DNA of 64,000 bases from Bacillus_BA songklensis (GCF_042649685.1 NZ_JBHRZT010000044.1:1-64000); one strand, 5' to 3'. Shown: positions 17,751-27,139, counted from the first letter of the stretch. Notes: a model not told the origin generated them from the letters alone. Translations and numbers: made by a program.

Positions 17751-18924
17751 TGAAGGGCAACAAAGCCTGCTCCCAATCTATGAAAAATGGATTACTGAAA
17801 GTGAAATATTAGTCGGCGGCGAGCGGCAGCTGTCTTTCTTTCCGGATTATAAGGGAGAAAAGATGGTCATTAAAGGAGGCTTACTCTCCCTTGCGGATCG
17901 GCTGAAAGAAGAGACGAAGCGAGTGGTCATCTTAGCATCGGGGGATCCATTGTTTTACGGAATCGGCAGTTATTTATCAAAAAAGATGGAGGTAGAAATC
18001 TATCCGTACTTGAGTTCGATTCAACTCGCCTTTGCAAGAATGAAAGAAGGCTGGCAGGACGCTTATTTTACGAGTGTTCACGGCCGCAGCATAAAAGGAT
18101 TAGCACAGCGGATTGACGGTCGCCCAAAAGCAGCGCTGCTGACGGACGAAGAAAACAATCCTGCCAAAATAGCGGACTATTTATTGTCATTTGGCTTCAC
18201 GGAGTACAAGGCATTTGTGGCCGAAAATCTTGGGGGAGAAGATGAACGCTGCGGCTGGTATGATTTGAGCAAAATGGCCGAAACAGAGTTTTCTCCGTTG
18301 AATGTCGTCATTTTAAAAAAAATGAAGGAAGGCCCGTCGTGGACATTTGGCATAGATGATCAAGAATTTTACCAACGAAAGCCGGACAAAGGGCTTATTA
18401 CAAAAAAGGAAATCCGTACATTAAGCATCAGTGCTCTCCGGTTAAGAGAAGAGAGTGTTGTATGGGACATTGGCACATGCACGGGGTCAGTAGCGATCGA
18501 AGCAGCAAAAATTGCTCGTGAAGGGGCGGTTTATGCCATCGAAAAAAATGAACAAGATCTTGAGAACGGCCAAAAAAACATGAAGAAGTTCCGTGTCGAT
18601 GCCACTCTTGTTCACGGAAAGGCACCTGACGGCTTAGAGGAATTTCCGGAACCTGATGCCATTTTCATTGGTGGCACAGCCGGGGGGATGGAGGACATTT
18701 TGGATGTTTGCTGTTCACGGTTAAAGCCGGAGGGGCGCATCGTATTGAATGCCGTCACGATTGAAAACCTTGTCCAGGCCGTCGAAGCATTTAAAACGAG
18801 GGGATTTGAAACGGAGATTACGCTTGCCCAAATCTCAAGAAGCAAGCCGATTTTGAATCTGACAAGGTTTGATGCGTTAAATCCGATTTATATTATCACA
18901 GCAGAGCGAAAGAAGGAGGACTAG
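17716..18924 (+). CDS. cbiET: CbiET fusion: cobalt-precorrin-7 C5- and -6B C15-methyltransferase/decarboxylase
   Basis: One 402-residue protein joins two activities that are separate in many bacteria. Residues ~1-200 are a CbiE tetrapyrrole methylase (VIGIGDEGQQSL, EILVGGERQLSFF, LASGDPLFYGIGS). Residues ~210-402 are a CbiT class I methyltransferase with SAM loop VVWDIGTCTGSVAIEAA and VYAIEKNEQDLENG, which methylates C15 and decarboxylates the C12 side chain. The fused order E-T is that of CobL and of B. megaterium CbiET. It overlaps cbiD and ends one base before cbiL. Confidence 0.94.
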   Translation: MAQNIKVIGIGDEGQQSLLPIYEKWITESEILVGGERQLSFFPDYKGEKMVIKGGLLSLADRLKEETKRVVILASGDPLFYGIGSYLSKKMEVEIYPYLSSIQLAFARMKEGWQDAYFTSVHGRSIKGLAQRIDGRPKAALLTDEENNPAKIADYLLSFGFTEYKAFVAENLGGEDERCGWYDLSKMAETEFSPLNVVILKKMKEGPSWTFGIDDQEFYQRKPDKGLITKKEIRTLSISALRLREESVVWDIGTCTGSVAIEAAKIAREGAVYAIEKNEQDLENGQKNMKKFRVDATLVHGKAPDGLEEFPEPDAIFIGGTAGGMEDILDVCCSRLKPEGRIVLNAVTIENLVQAVEAFKTRGFETEITLAQISRSKPILNLTRFDALNPIYIITAERKKED

Positions 18925-18925
18925 C

Positions 18926-19627
18926 ATGATCGGCACATTATATGGTTTAGGAGTGGGACCGGGAGATCCGGAACTGATAACGGTCAAAGCTTTCCGAAAG
19001 CTGAAGGAATCACCCGTTATTGCATACCCGAAAAAGAGAAAGGGCAGCAAGAGCTATGCACATCGAATTATCGATGTGTATGTGAAGCCGGAAGAAAAAG
19101 AAATGCTTGGCCTTGTGTTTCCGATGACAAAAGATCCTGTCATCTTAGAACGGGAATGGACCAAAACGGTCGAGATGGTATGGGAAAAGCTGGAGGAAGG
19201 AAAAGATGTGGCATTCGTGACAGAGGGAGATCCCCTTTTATATAGTACATTCATCCATATGATGAATGTAATGAAAGAGCTCCATCCGGAAGTGGACATT
19301 AAAACAGTTCCAGGCATCTCCTCCATCAATGGTGCGGCGTCAAGGCTGGGCATTCCGCTGGCGGAAGGGGACGACCATGTTGCCATCATACCGGCGAGAG
19401 ACGACTATGAAACCATGAAAAAAGTAATGGAAGAAAATGATTGTGTCGTCTTCATTAAAGTGGCGAAAGTGATGGACCTTATGCTTGAAATTTTGCGTGA
19501 ACTCGATATAGTGGATCGTGCTTCCGTTGTAACGAAGGTGACGTCTGATGAGGAAATTATTTGGGATGTTCGCGAGCTTGAGAACGTGGAGCTTGAATAT
19601 TTAACGTTGATGGTGGTGAGAAAATAA
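18926..19627 (+). CDS. cbiL: Cobalt-precorrin-2 C20-methyltransferase
   Basis: SAM-dependent methyltransferase acting on C20 of cobalt-factor II/cobalt-precorrin-2. The 233-residue protein has the tetrapyrrole-methylase layout: LYGLGVGPGDPELITVKA at the N-terminus, VAFVTEGDPLLYSTF, TVPGISSINGAAS and VFIKVAKVM. The distinguishing CbiL/CobI feature is the long loop after the first helix (AYPKKRKGSKSYA). AAGGAGG precedes the ATG by six bases. Its TAA overlaps the ATG of cbiF by one base. Confidence 0.94.
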   Translation: MIGTLYGLGVGPGDPELITVKAFRKLKESPVIAYPKKRKGSKSYAHRIIDVYVKPEEKEMLGLVFPMTKDPVILEREWTKTVEMVWEKLEEGKDVAFVTEGDPLLYSTFIHMMNVMKELHPEVDIKTVPGISSINGAASRLGIPLAEGDDHVAIIPARDDYETMKKVMEENDCVVFIKVAKVMDLMLEILRELDIVDRASVVTKVTSDEEIIWDVRELENVELEYLTLMVVRK

Positions 19628-20400
19628 TGAAGGTAACAATTATCGGAGCAGGGCCAGGGGATCCGGATTTAATTACGGTCAAAGGTTTGACGCTTCTTCA
19701 AGAAGCTGATGTTGTGATGTATGCTGATTCTTTAGTGAGCGAGGACCTTGTAAAAAGAGCAAAGCCTGATGCGGAAGTGATCAAAACAGCGGGAATGCAC
19801 CTTGAGGAAATGGTCGATCTAATGGTGGAACGCGTACAACACGGAAAAAAGGTTGTTCGTGTACATACGGGAGATCCAGCCGTTTATGGAGCCATCATGG
19901 AGCAAATCGTTCTTTTAAAACAAGCTGGAATCGGTGTTGAAATTATCCCCGGTGTCAGCTCTGTCTTTGCTTCTGCAGCTGCCGTGGGAGCTGAGCTTAC
20001 GATCCCCGATTTGACACAAACGGTCATCCTGACAAGAGCGGAAGGGCGCACACCCGTTCCTGAAACCGAAAAGCTGAAAGACTTGGCCAAGCACCATTGT
20101 ACAATTGCTTTGTTTTTGAGTGCGACTTTGACGAAAAAAGTGGTGAAAGAATTCCTGGATGCAGGCTGGAGCAAAGAAACACCGGTAGCAGTCGTCTATA
20201 AAGCAACATGGCCGGATCAAAGGATTCTTCGGACAACATTGGAACACCTGGATGAAGAGATGCACAAAAATGGAATGAGAAAGCAGGCGATGATACTGGC
20301 GGGATGGGCACTTGATGAACATATTCATGAAAAGGACTACCGCTCTAAGCTGTACGACAAAACCTTCACCCATGGTTTTCGACGAGGAGTGAAATCGTGA
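19627..20400 (+). CDS. cbiF: Cobalt-precorrin-4 C11-methyltransferase
   Basis: Methylates C11 of cobalt-precorrin-4; the B. megaterium homologue gave the founding structure of the tetrapyrrole methylases. The 257 residues show IIGAGPGDPDLITVKG, VVMYADSLVSEDLV, VVRVHTGDPAVYGAIMEQ, EIIPGVSSVFASAAA and RAEGRTPVPE, all typical of CbiF/CobM. It follows cbiL with a one-base overlap and its TGA overlaps the GTG of cbiG (GTGA). Confidence 0.95.
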   Translation: MKVTIIGAGPGDPDLITVKGLTLLQEADVVMYADSLVSEDLVKRAKPDAEVIKTAGMHLEEMVDLMVERVQHGKKVVRVHTGDPAVYGAIMEQIVLLKQAGIGVEIIPGVSSVFASAAAVGAELTIPDLTQTVILTRAEGRTPVPETEKLKDLAKHHCTIALFLSATLTKKVVKEFLDAGWSKETPVAVVYKATWPDQRILRTTLEHLDEEMHKNGMRKQAMILAGWALDEHIHEKDYRSKLYDKTFTHGFRRGVKS

Positions 20401-21542
20401 GTATTTTGTTAGAGGGAGGAAATCGCCCAACCATTAACCAGCACGGTACATATGCCATTGTTGCCATCACGAAGCACGGTGTGGAGTTAGCACGTAATTT
20501 AAGCAACTCATTTCAACATGCAGATCTATATTATATGAAGAAATTCGAAAAAGGCGATGAAGAAGCAAGAGACATCCAACTGTTTGAGGGAAGTGTCCGG
20601 CTTCTTTTACCATCCCTTTTTCAAGCCTATAAAGGAATCATTTTGATTATTTCTCTCGGTGCGGTCGTCAGAATGATTGCGCCTCTTTTGAAAGATAAAA
20701 AAACGGACCCGGGTGTTGTGGTCATTGACGATAAGGGAGAAAACGTCATCAGTGTCCTCTCCGGCCATTTAGGCGGAGCCAACGAATTAACAAGAGAAGT
20801 AGCTGCAGCCTTGGGGGCACGTCCCATCATAACGACGGCTTCTGATGTCCAAAAAACGATTCCCGTCGACCTATTTGGAAAACGTTTTGGCTGGGTATGG
20901 GATTCGGCTGAAAAACTGACGCCTGTCAGTGCTTCCGTTGTGAATGAAGAGAAGATTGCTGTCGTCCAGGAATCGGGTGAAAAGGAATGGTGGGATTATG
21001 ACCGTCCGCTGCCTGAAAACATTCAGACATACGCTTCTATTCAAGAAGCATTAAAAGCAAAAACAGCTGCCGCACTTGTTATTACTCACAGACATTTAAC
21101 GGAACAAGAGAAACCGATCCTGGCAAATGGTGTATTATACCGGCCGAAAGTCATTGTCCTGGGAATGGGCTGCAATCGCGGAACGTCCATGCAAGAAATC
21201 GAGTCTGTCATTCAAGAAACGCTTGATGAGCTGGGCTTTTCCATTAAAAGTGTGAAGGCCATCAGCACAATCGATTTAAAGAAAGATGAAGAAGGCTTGC
21301 TTGAGACGGCAGCCAAATACGGCTGGGAGTTTGTATACTATACGCCGGAACAGCTAAATATGATTGAAATGGAACATCCTTCTGAAACAGTATACAAATA
21401 TACAGGCGCCTACGGGGTAAGCGAGCCTGCCGCCCGATTATGCAGTGGTACCCAAAAGCTGGCCCTTGTGAAAAAGAAGTCAGGAAATGTGACCATTTCG
21501 GTAGCAGTTATTTCGCATGATGGGGGGAAGGAGCATGACTGA
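20397..21542 (+). CDS. cbiG: Cobalt-precorrin-5A hydrolase
   Basis: Opens the delta-lactone ring of cobalt-precorrin-5A and releases the C20 carbon as acetaldehyde. The 381-residue protein has the three CbiG parts: N-terminal YAIVAITKHGVELARNL, middle LIISLGAVVRMIAPLLKDKKTDPGV-type segment (about residues 80-105) with SGHLGGANELTREVA, and C-terminal VLGMGCNRGTSMQEIE. The GTG start overlaps the cbiF stop and has GAGGAG six bases upstream. The end overlaps the cbiA start by eight bases. Confidence 0.94.
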   Translation: MSILLEGGNRPTINQHGTYAIVAITKHGVELARNLSNSFQHADLYYMKKFEKGDEEARDIQLFEGSVRLLLPSLFQAYKGIILIISLGAVVRMIAPLLKDKKTDPGVVVIDDKGENVISVLSGHLGGANELTREVAAALGARPIITTASDVQKTIPVDLFGKRFGWVWDSAEKLTPVSASVVNEEKIAVVQESGEKEWWDYDRPLPENIQTYASIQEALKAKTAAALVITHRHLTEQEKPILANGVLYRPKVIVLGMGCNRGTSMQEIESVIQETLDELGFSIKSVKAISTIDLKKDEEGLLETAAKYGWEFVYYTPEQLNMIEMEHPSETVYKYTGAYGVSEPAARLCSGTQKLALVKKKSGNVTISVAVISHDGGKEHD

Positions 21543-22911
21543 GCGAAGAATCGTCATTGCCGGAACAGGGAGCGGGGTCGGAAAAACGACGTTAACGATT
21601 GGTTTAATGTCTGCCCTCCGGAAAAAAGGGTATATAGTGCAGGGATTTAAATGCGGTCCGGATTATATTGACCCATCTTATCATACTGCCGTGACCGGAA
21701 GAGCCTCACGCAACCTTGACAGTTGGATGTTAGAAGAGGAAACCGTAAAAGAAATCTTCGTGCGGGGAAGCGAAGGAGCGGATATTTCCATCATTGAAGG
21801 GGTCATGGGATTTTTCGATGGGAAGGATCCAAGAACAAATGCAGGAAGCACGGCTGAAATCTGTATGATGACAAAGAGTCCTGTGCTGCTCGTTGTCAAT
21901 TGTGCCAGCATGGCACGCAGTGCAGCGGCGATTGTCAAAGGGTTTCAATGTTTTGCCGACGGTCCGAACATTGTCGGTGTGATCGCCAACCGTGTTGGAA
22001 GCGAAGGGCATTTTCGCCTTGTGAAAACGGCGATTGAACAAGAATGCGGCATTCCTGTTATCGGTTATTTAAAGCGAGAAACAGAGGTGGAGATACCTGA
22101 ACGTCACCTTGGCTTAATTCCTTCCATTGAAAGGGGCGAGCTTGACTCGTTTTTCGATCATCTCGGTGAACTCGTACTTGAAACAGTCGATCTCGACAGG
22201 CTGATGGAACTATCTGTGTCAGAGGAATTAAAGATCGATCATTCATCTTCACTCTTTGAAAAACAAGCAGCGCCGACGGTCCGGATTGCGGTAGCCAAAG
22301 ATGCAGCTTTTAATTTTTATTATCCGGAAAACCTGGAAATGCTTGAAGCTTACGGAGCGGAACTCGTTTATTTTTCTCCTCTTGCCGGCGAAGCTCTTCC
22401 GGAAAATGTGGATGGTCTCTACCTTGGGGGCGGATTCCCTGAAGAATTTGCTGCTCAACTGTCAAAACAAACGATTGTGAGACAATCCCTTCGAAATGCC
22501 ATCGAGGATGAATTGCCAACACTAGCAGAATGCGGTGGATTTATGTATTTAACAGATGAGATCCAAACAAACGATGGACAGGTGTTCAAAATGGTCGGAC
22601 TCATTCCTGGAAAGGTAAAAATGCAACCCGAATTAGCGGCGCTTGGCTATAGGGAAATCACAGGTAAAGCCGGAAACTTTCTTTTACAGGAAGGAAAAAG
22701 AGCGAAGGGGCACGAATTTCATTATTCTACCTTCCACCCGGATAAGGAAATCCAACATGCTTACGAAACGAAAGGGATGCGGGGTATCAAGAATGAAGGC
22801 TATATGGATGGAAATCTAGTTGCCGGTTATACCCATTTTCATTTTGCCTCCTGTCCGGAAATGATGGAAGCGTGGATAGAGAAATGCAAGAGGAGAAAAG
22901 CGCATGCGTAA
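21535..22911 (+). CDS. cbiA: Cobyrinate a,c-diamide synthase
   Basis: Glutamine- and ATP-dependent amidase that converts the a and c side chains of cobyrinate to amides. It has an N-terminal P-loop domain (IAGTGSGVGKTTLTIGLM) and a C-terminal class I glutamine amidotransferase-like domain with the nucleophile Cys in LAECGGFMYL and a catalytic His near HFHFASCPE. The ATG at 21535 (458 residues) lies behind GGGGGAAGGAG; the ATG at 21517 would place the ribosome site inside the gene. It overlaps cbiG by eight bases and cbiP by eight bases. Confidence 0.95.
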   Translation: MTERRIVIAGTGSGVGKTTLTIGLMSALRKKGYIVQGFKCGPDYIDPSYHTAVTGRASRNLDSWMLEEETVKEIFVRGSEGADISIIEGVMGFFDGKDPRTNAGSTAEICMMTKSPVLLVVNCASMARSAAAIVKGFQCFADGPNIVGVIANRVGSEGHFRLVKTAIEQECGIPVIGYLKRETEVEIPERHLGLIPSIERGELDSFFDHLGELVLETVDLDRLMELSVSEELKIDHSSSLFEKQAAPTVRIAVAKDAAFNFYYPENLEMLEAYGAELVYFSPLAGEALPENVDGLYLGGGFPEEFAAQLSKQTIVRQSLRNAIEDELPTLAECGGFMYLTDEIQTNDGQVFKMVGLIPGKVKMQPELAALGYREITGKAGNFLLQEGKRAKGHEFHYSTFHPDKEIQHAYETKGMRGIKNEGYMDGNLVAGYTHFHFASCPEMMEAWIEKCKRRKAHA

Positions 22912-24412
22912 AGCACTTCCAATCATGATTCAGGGAACCCATTCTGATGCAGGCAAAAGTGTTTTAGTCACTGCTTTTTGCCGAATTTTTGCTCAGGACG
23001 GCTACCGCACCGCTCCATTTAAGTCGCAAAATATGGCTCTTAACTCATACATTACGATTGACGGGAAAGAAATCGGGCGTGCCCAGGGAGTTCAGGCGGA
23101 AGCAGCCGGTGTACCGGCCACAACCGATATGAACCCCATTTTAATTAAACCGAGCCGGGAAAATGATGCACAAATTGTTGTCCATGGCAAGCCGTTTCAA
23201 AATATGAATGCATTTGATTATCGGAAAGATTTTTTTAACATGGGATTACAGCTGATTAAAGACGCCATTAAGTCTTTGTCCCATACATACGAGCGAATCG
23301 TGATTGAAGGAGCAGGAAGCCCGGCTGAAGTGAACTTGAACGATCGGGAGCTTGTGAATATGCGTGTTGCACGAATGGCCGACGCTCCGGTTATTCTTGT
23401 AGGTGATATCGAAAAAGGTGGAGTGTTTGCCAGTTTAGTAGGAACTCTTCAGCTTCTTTCCCCCGAAGACCGTAAACGTGTCGTTGGCGTCATCATTAAC
23501 AAGTTCCGGGGAGACGTAAAATTGCTGGAGCCCGGACTCAAATGGTTCGAAGAATATACAGGAAAACCGGTGCTTGGCGTTATTCCATATCTTCAGGATT
23601 TACATATTGAAGCAGAAGATTCGGTTATATTAGACCGGTATAAGCCCGATGAAGATCAAACGAAAGATATAGACATTGCGGTCATCCGCTATCCGAAGAT
23701 TTCAAATTTTACGGATGTCGATCCTTTTTTCGCCGAACCGGACTGTCATGTTCGATTTGTGACAAAAGCAGATCAACTGAAACAACCGGATCTCGTCATT
23801 TTACCAGGCAGTAAAAACACGATTGAAGACTTGCTGTTTTTGAAGCAAAGCGGAATAATGGAGAAGATTCACTCCCTTCATAACAATGGGAAAACGATGA
23901 TTGTCGGGATTTGTGGAGGATTTCAAATGCTAGGTCTTTCCATTTCCGATCCTGACGCCATCGAGTCACCGCTCCAACACGAATGGGGACTCGGTTTATT
24001 GCCTTTGCGAACAACGATTACAACGGAAAAAACAACCGTTCTATCCGAAGGGATTCTGACTTTCCAGCAAACGCCTATGAAAGTAAAAGGCTATGAAATT
24101 CATATGGGAAAATCTTTCTTTGAGGAGAAACGAAACCCTTTGATAAAAACAGAAATAGGGTACGAAGGTTCCAAAAGTGATGATGAGCGTGTAATAGGCA
24201 CTTATTTTCACGGGATTTTCCATAATGATGGATTCAGGGAAACGTTATTGAACAAGATTCGTAAACAAAAAGGATTAGAGCAGATAACGGAGCGGGTTTC
24301 TTTTAATCAATTAAGAGAATCAGCTTTTGATCGGCTTGCAGATCATGTCAGAAACCATGTGCAATTAGATGTCATTTACGAAAAAATAGAGAATTTTCAC
24401 AGAGGAGAATGA
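22904..24412 (+). CDS. cbiP: Adenosylcobyric acid synthase
   Basis: Amidates the b, d, e and g side chains of adenosylcobyrinate diamide using glutamine and ATP. The 502-residue enzyme carries the P-loop IQGTHSDAGKSVLVTAFCR, PFKSQNMALNSY, VIEGAGSPAEVNLN, and the class I amidotransferase part with GICGGFQMLGLS (nucleophile Cys) and GTYFHGIFHNDGF. Length is normal for CobQ/CbiP. As I recall, the gene is not listed in the B. megaterium cobI operon order; here it sits between cbiA and cobT. Confidence 0.95.
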   Translation: MRKALPIMIQGTHSDAGKSVLVTAFCRIFAQDGYRTAPFKSQNMALNSYITIDGKEIGRAQGVQAEAAGVPATTDMNPILIKPSRENDAQIVVHGKPFQNMNAFDYRKDFFNMGLQLIKDAIKSLSHTYERIVIEGAGSPAEVNLNDRELVNMRVARMADAPVILVGDIEKGGVFASLVGTLQLLSPEDRKRVVGVIINKFRGDVKLLEPGLKWFEEYTGKPVLGVIPYLQDLHIEAEDSVILDRYKPDEDQTKDIDIAVIRYPKISNFTDVDPFFAEPDCHVRFVTKADQLKQPDLVILPGSKNTIEDLLFLKQSGIMEKIHSLHNNGKTMIVGICGGFQMLGLSISDPDAIESPLQHEWGLGLLPLRTTITTEKTTVLSEGILTFQQTPMKVKGYEIHMGKSFFEEKRNPLIKTEIGYEGSKSDDERVIGTYFHGIFHNDGFRETLLNKIRKQKGLEQITERVSFNQLRESAFDRLADHVRNHVQLDVIYEKIENFHRGE

Positions 24413-24419
24413 GAAAGCT

Positions 24420-25469
24420 ATGACAAAAACATTTCCATCTATATCCATTCCTGCACTTGATGATGAGAAAGGAAAAATGGCTGCGGATTATATAGATACA
24501 TTAACAAAGCCGCCTGGCAGTCTTGGCAGGCTGGAAGAGCTGGCAATCGAACTTGCCAGCATGACCGCTGATCCATTCCCGCAGGTGACAAGGCCGGGAG
24601 TAATCGTGTTTGCAGCAGATCACGGCGTGACAGCTGAAGGAGTTTCTGCTTTTCCTCAAGAGGTCACCGGACAGATGGTACGGAACTTTTTGAACGGCGG
24701 CGCAGCCATCAATGTGTTCAGTAAACAAATTAATGCGCATTTGCGAATTGTTGATATTGGCGTTGCCTCTGACATTGATGGAGAAGGGCTGACCCGTGCA
24801 AAAGTTCGCTATGGAACAGCCAACTTTTGCAAAGAGAATGCAATGTCGGAAGAAGAAGCGATCAAAGCGATCGAGATCGGTTATAAACAGGGGAAAGAAA
24901 TGATTCAAAAGGGGGCAAAGTGCCTCATTCTGGGGGAAATGGGAATTGGCAACACAACAACAAGCAGTGCCATCCTTGCTGCCATCAGCGGAAAAAGCGT
25001 TGCGGACCTTGTAGGACAGGGAACCGGCATTTCTGTAGACACCATGATTCATAAACAGCAGGTTATTGAGAAAGCCCTTCATGAAAGAAAACCGGATGTC
25101 AGTGATCCGATTGATATCCTTTCTAAAATAGGGGGCCTTGAAATTGCGGGGATTGCAGGTGCCATGCTTGCCGGAGCCAACAGCCGCATCCCGATTCTCG
25201 TGGACGGCTTTATTTGTACAACAGCGGCAGTAGTCGCAAAAATGATTTCAAGCCGGGCGGCTGATTACATGATTGTAGGGCATCGCTCAATGGAGCCCGG
25301 TCATGAAGCAGCCATTCAATTGTTAGGGAAAAAGCCTCTTATCGATTTAGGCTTGCGGTTGGGAGAAGGAAGCGGAGCAGCCGTTGCTTTTCCCATTTTG
25401 CATTCAGCATCATTAATGGTACGAGAAATGGCAACCTTCTCCTCAGCAGGAATCTCAAATAAGGAATAA
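24420..25469 (+). CDS. cobT: Nicotinate-nucleotide--dimethylbenzimidazole phosphoribosyltransferase
   Basis: Makes alpha-ribazole phosphate from nicotinate mononucleotide and the lower-ligand base, for the nucleotide loop. The 349-residue protein shows TKPPGSLGRLEELA, FAADHGVTAEGVSAFPQEVT, the core ILGEMGIGNTTTSSAI, and LGEGSGAAVAFPIL with the catalytic Glu. It starts seven bases after cbiP. A 72-bp spacer without an evident promoter separates it from the next gene. CobU and CobS, which would use its product, are not in the window. Confidence 0.95.
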   Translation: MTKTFPSISIPALDDEKGKMAADYIDTLTKPPGSLGRLEELAIELASMTADPFPQVTRPGVIVFAADHGVTAEGVSAFPQEVTGQMVRNFLNGGAAINVFSKQINAHLRIVDIGVASDIDGEGLTRAKVRYGTANFCKENAMSEEEAIKAIEIGYKQGKEMIQKGAKCLILGEMGIGNTTTSSAILAAISGKSVADLVGQGTGISVDTMIHKQQVIEKALHERKPDVSDPIDILSKIGGLEIAGIAGAMLAGANSRIPILVDGFICTTAAVVAKMISSRAADYMIVGHRSMEPGHEAAIQLLGKKPLIDLGLRLGEGSGAAVAFPILHSASLMVREMATFSSAGISNKE

Positions 25470-25541
25470 GAGGGTTGTTTAGTCAATATGACAAAAGGTA
25501 GAAATGTTTTATGGAGTGATACCCGAAAGGCGGGAAGGTAG

Positions 25542-26333
25542 ATGAATAAAGGAAAAGTGTATCTAGTTGGAGCAGGGCCCGGTGATCCGAAGCTCATCAC
25601 GGTGTACGGGATGGAATGCATTCAAAAGGCGGATGTTATTGCTTACGATCGCCTTGTGAACGAGGAATTATTAAATTATGCCAAAAAAGATGCAGAATTG
25701 ATTTACTGCGGGAAATTGCCGGGGAAACACGAGCTGATCCAGGAAAAAATCAATGAACTTTTAGTTGAAAAAGCTTTGGCTGGAAAAGTGGTCACAAGGT
25801 TGAAGGGCGGTGATCCGTGCGTGTTCGGCAGAGTGGGGGAAGAGGCGGAAGTGCTGGCAGAGCAAGGGATTCCGTTTGAAATTGTTCCAGGTATCACCTC
25901 AGGTATTGCAGCACCGGCATATGCCGGGATTCCAGTCACCCATCGTGATTATGCATCCTCCGTTACAATTGTGACCGGCCATGGCAGAAAGGAAAAAGAA
26001 CAGGATGATTTAAATTGGGACGCGCTTGCTAAAGGAAGCGATACGATTGTTTTTTATATGGGGATTGGAAATCTCAAACATATTTGTACACAGCTTATTG
26101 AACATGGCAAGAGTCCATATACAAAAGCGGCTGTCATTGAATGGGGAACAACGAACCGCCAGCGAACCGTGAGCGGAAATTTAGAGGATATTGAGGAGAA
26201 AGTAAAACGCGAAGGAATCGCTCATCCAGCCATTGTTCTAGTAGGAGAAGTGGTCGGCCTAAGAGAGAAAATACAGTGGTTTGAAGAATCAAAGTTACTG
26301 CTCGAGCACAAGACAAAGTTAGAAAAAGAGTGA
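25542..26333 (+). CDS. cobA: Uroporphyrinogen-III C-methyltransferase (SUMT)
   Basis: Adds methyl groups to C2 and C7 of uroporphyrinogen III to make precorrin-2, the branch point to siroheme and cobalamin. The single-domain 263-residue protein corresponds to CysG-A; no CysG-B dehydrogenase/ferrochelatase domain is attached. Motifs are LVGAGPGDPKLITVYG, VIAYDRLVNEELL, VTRLKGGDPCVFGRVGEEAE, EIVPGITSGIAAPAYAGIP and TGHGR. It is placed late in the operon, as in B. megaterium. It is not to be confused with the adenosyltransferase also called CobA in enteric bacteria. Confidence 0.94.
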   Translation: MNKGKVYLVGAGPGDPKLITVYGMECIQKADVIAYDRLVNEELLNYAKKDAELIYCGKLPGKHELIQEKINELLVEKALAGKVVTRLKGGDPCVFGRVGEEAEVLAEQGIPFEIVPGITSGIAAPAYAGIPVTHRDYASSVTIVTGHGRKEKEQDDLNWDALAKGSDTIVFYMGIGNLKHICTQLIEHGKSPYTKAAVIEWGTTNRQRTVSGNLEDIEEKVKREGIAHPAIVLVGEVVGLREKIQWFEESKLLLEHKTKLEKE

Positions 26334-26367
26334 TCAGAGGCAGTTATGAAAGAGAAGGAGAGAAGTT

Positions 26368-26472
26368 ATGACTGTTATGGAAGTATTCATCGGTTATCCG
26401 GATCATGAATCAGGGGAAAATGTGAAAGGCCCAAAACGGACTCCGTTTGAGGAAAAAACAACATGGCTGTAA
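26368..26472 (+). CDS. Small 34-residue ORF in the cobalamin operon
   Basis: The ORF encodes MTVMEVFIGYPDHESG, continuing to KTTWL. GAAGGAGAG lies seven bases before the ATG, and the spacing to the neighbours (34 bp from cobA, 15 bp to btuR) fits an operon gene. I know no family for it. In the B. megaterium cobI operon an unassigned gene, cbiY, lies at this position between the methyltransferase and btuR; whether this ORF corresponds to it, intact or shortened, cannot be told here. It may also act as a translated leader for btuR. Confidence 0.5.
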   Translation: MTVMEVFIGYPDHESGENVKGPKRTPFEEKTTWL

Positions 26473-26487
26473 AAAGGGGGAAGAAAA

Positions 26488-27027
26488 ATGGCTGAAAAGA
26501 AAGGACTTTTGCTCGTTTATACAGGGGACGGAAAAGGAAAAACAACCGCTGCCCTTGGCCTGGCCTTGAGAGCAAAAGGACGGGGAAAAAAAGTGCTCAT
26601 CATCCAATTCATCAAGTCTCCTGAACGTACATATGGAGAGAAAATCATGTTTGATCAAATAGGAATCGAAATGTATCAAACAGGTGCAGGTTTTACATGG
26701 ACCAAAACGCCCGAGGAGCATAGAGAGGCGTTGAAAAAAGCCTGGATGTTCACAAAAGAAAAAATGGCATCAGGCCAATATGATGTTGTGATTTTAGACG
26801 AATTAAACAACGCCCTTGCCATTGACAAGTTTCCAATTGACGACGTTCTTCCATTTGAAGAAGTAATGGATGTAATCAATAATCGCCTACCATCGATGCA
26901 TCTGGTCATTACAGGGCGTTCAGCTAAACCTGAAATAAAAGACATGGCAGACTTGGTGACAGAAATGAACCCTGTCAAACATTATTACAATGAGGGGATT
27001 CCAGCGGTAAAAGGCATTGAATTTTAA
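26488..27027 (+). CDS. btuR: Corrinoid adenosyltransferase (BtuR/CobO type)
   Basis: Transfers the 5'-deoxyadenosyl group from ATP to Co(I)-corrinoids, giving the coenzyme form. The 179-residue enzyme has the BtuR P-loop VYTGDGKGKTTAALGLALRA close to the N-terminus, VLIIQFIKSPERTYGE, TWTKTPEEHREAL and the VVILDELNNALA strand. It is the last gene of the operon; GGGGGGAAG precedes the ATG. No strong terminator follows directly; the sequence runs into a decayed TetR region. Confidence 0.94.
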   Translation: MAEKKGLLLVYTGDGKGKTTAALGLALRAKGRGKKVLIIQFIKSPERTYGEKIMFDQIGIEMYQTGAGFTWTKTPEEHREALKKAWMFTKEKMASGQYDVVILDELNNALAIDKFPIDDVLPFEEVMDVINNRLPSMHLVITGRSAKPEIKDMADLVTEMNPVKHYYNEGIPAVKGIEF

Positions 27028-27139
27028 TTGCCCATAAGTTGAGGACGTATGCTTACACGACCGAAAAGAACGATTTTTGAAAAGCTATGTTAAAGTTTAA
27101 GATAAACGAACCATTTTCCTCCCTCCTCTTATCCAAAAA

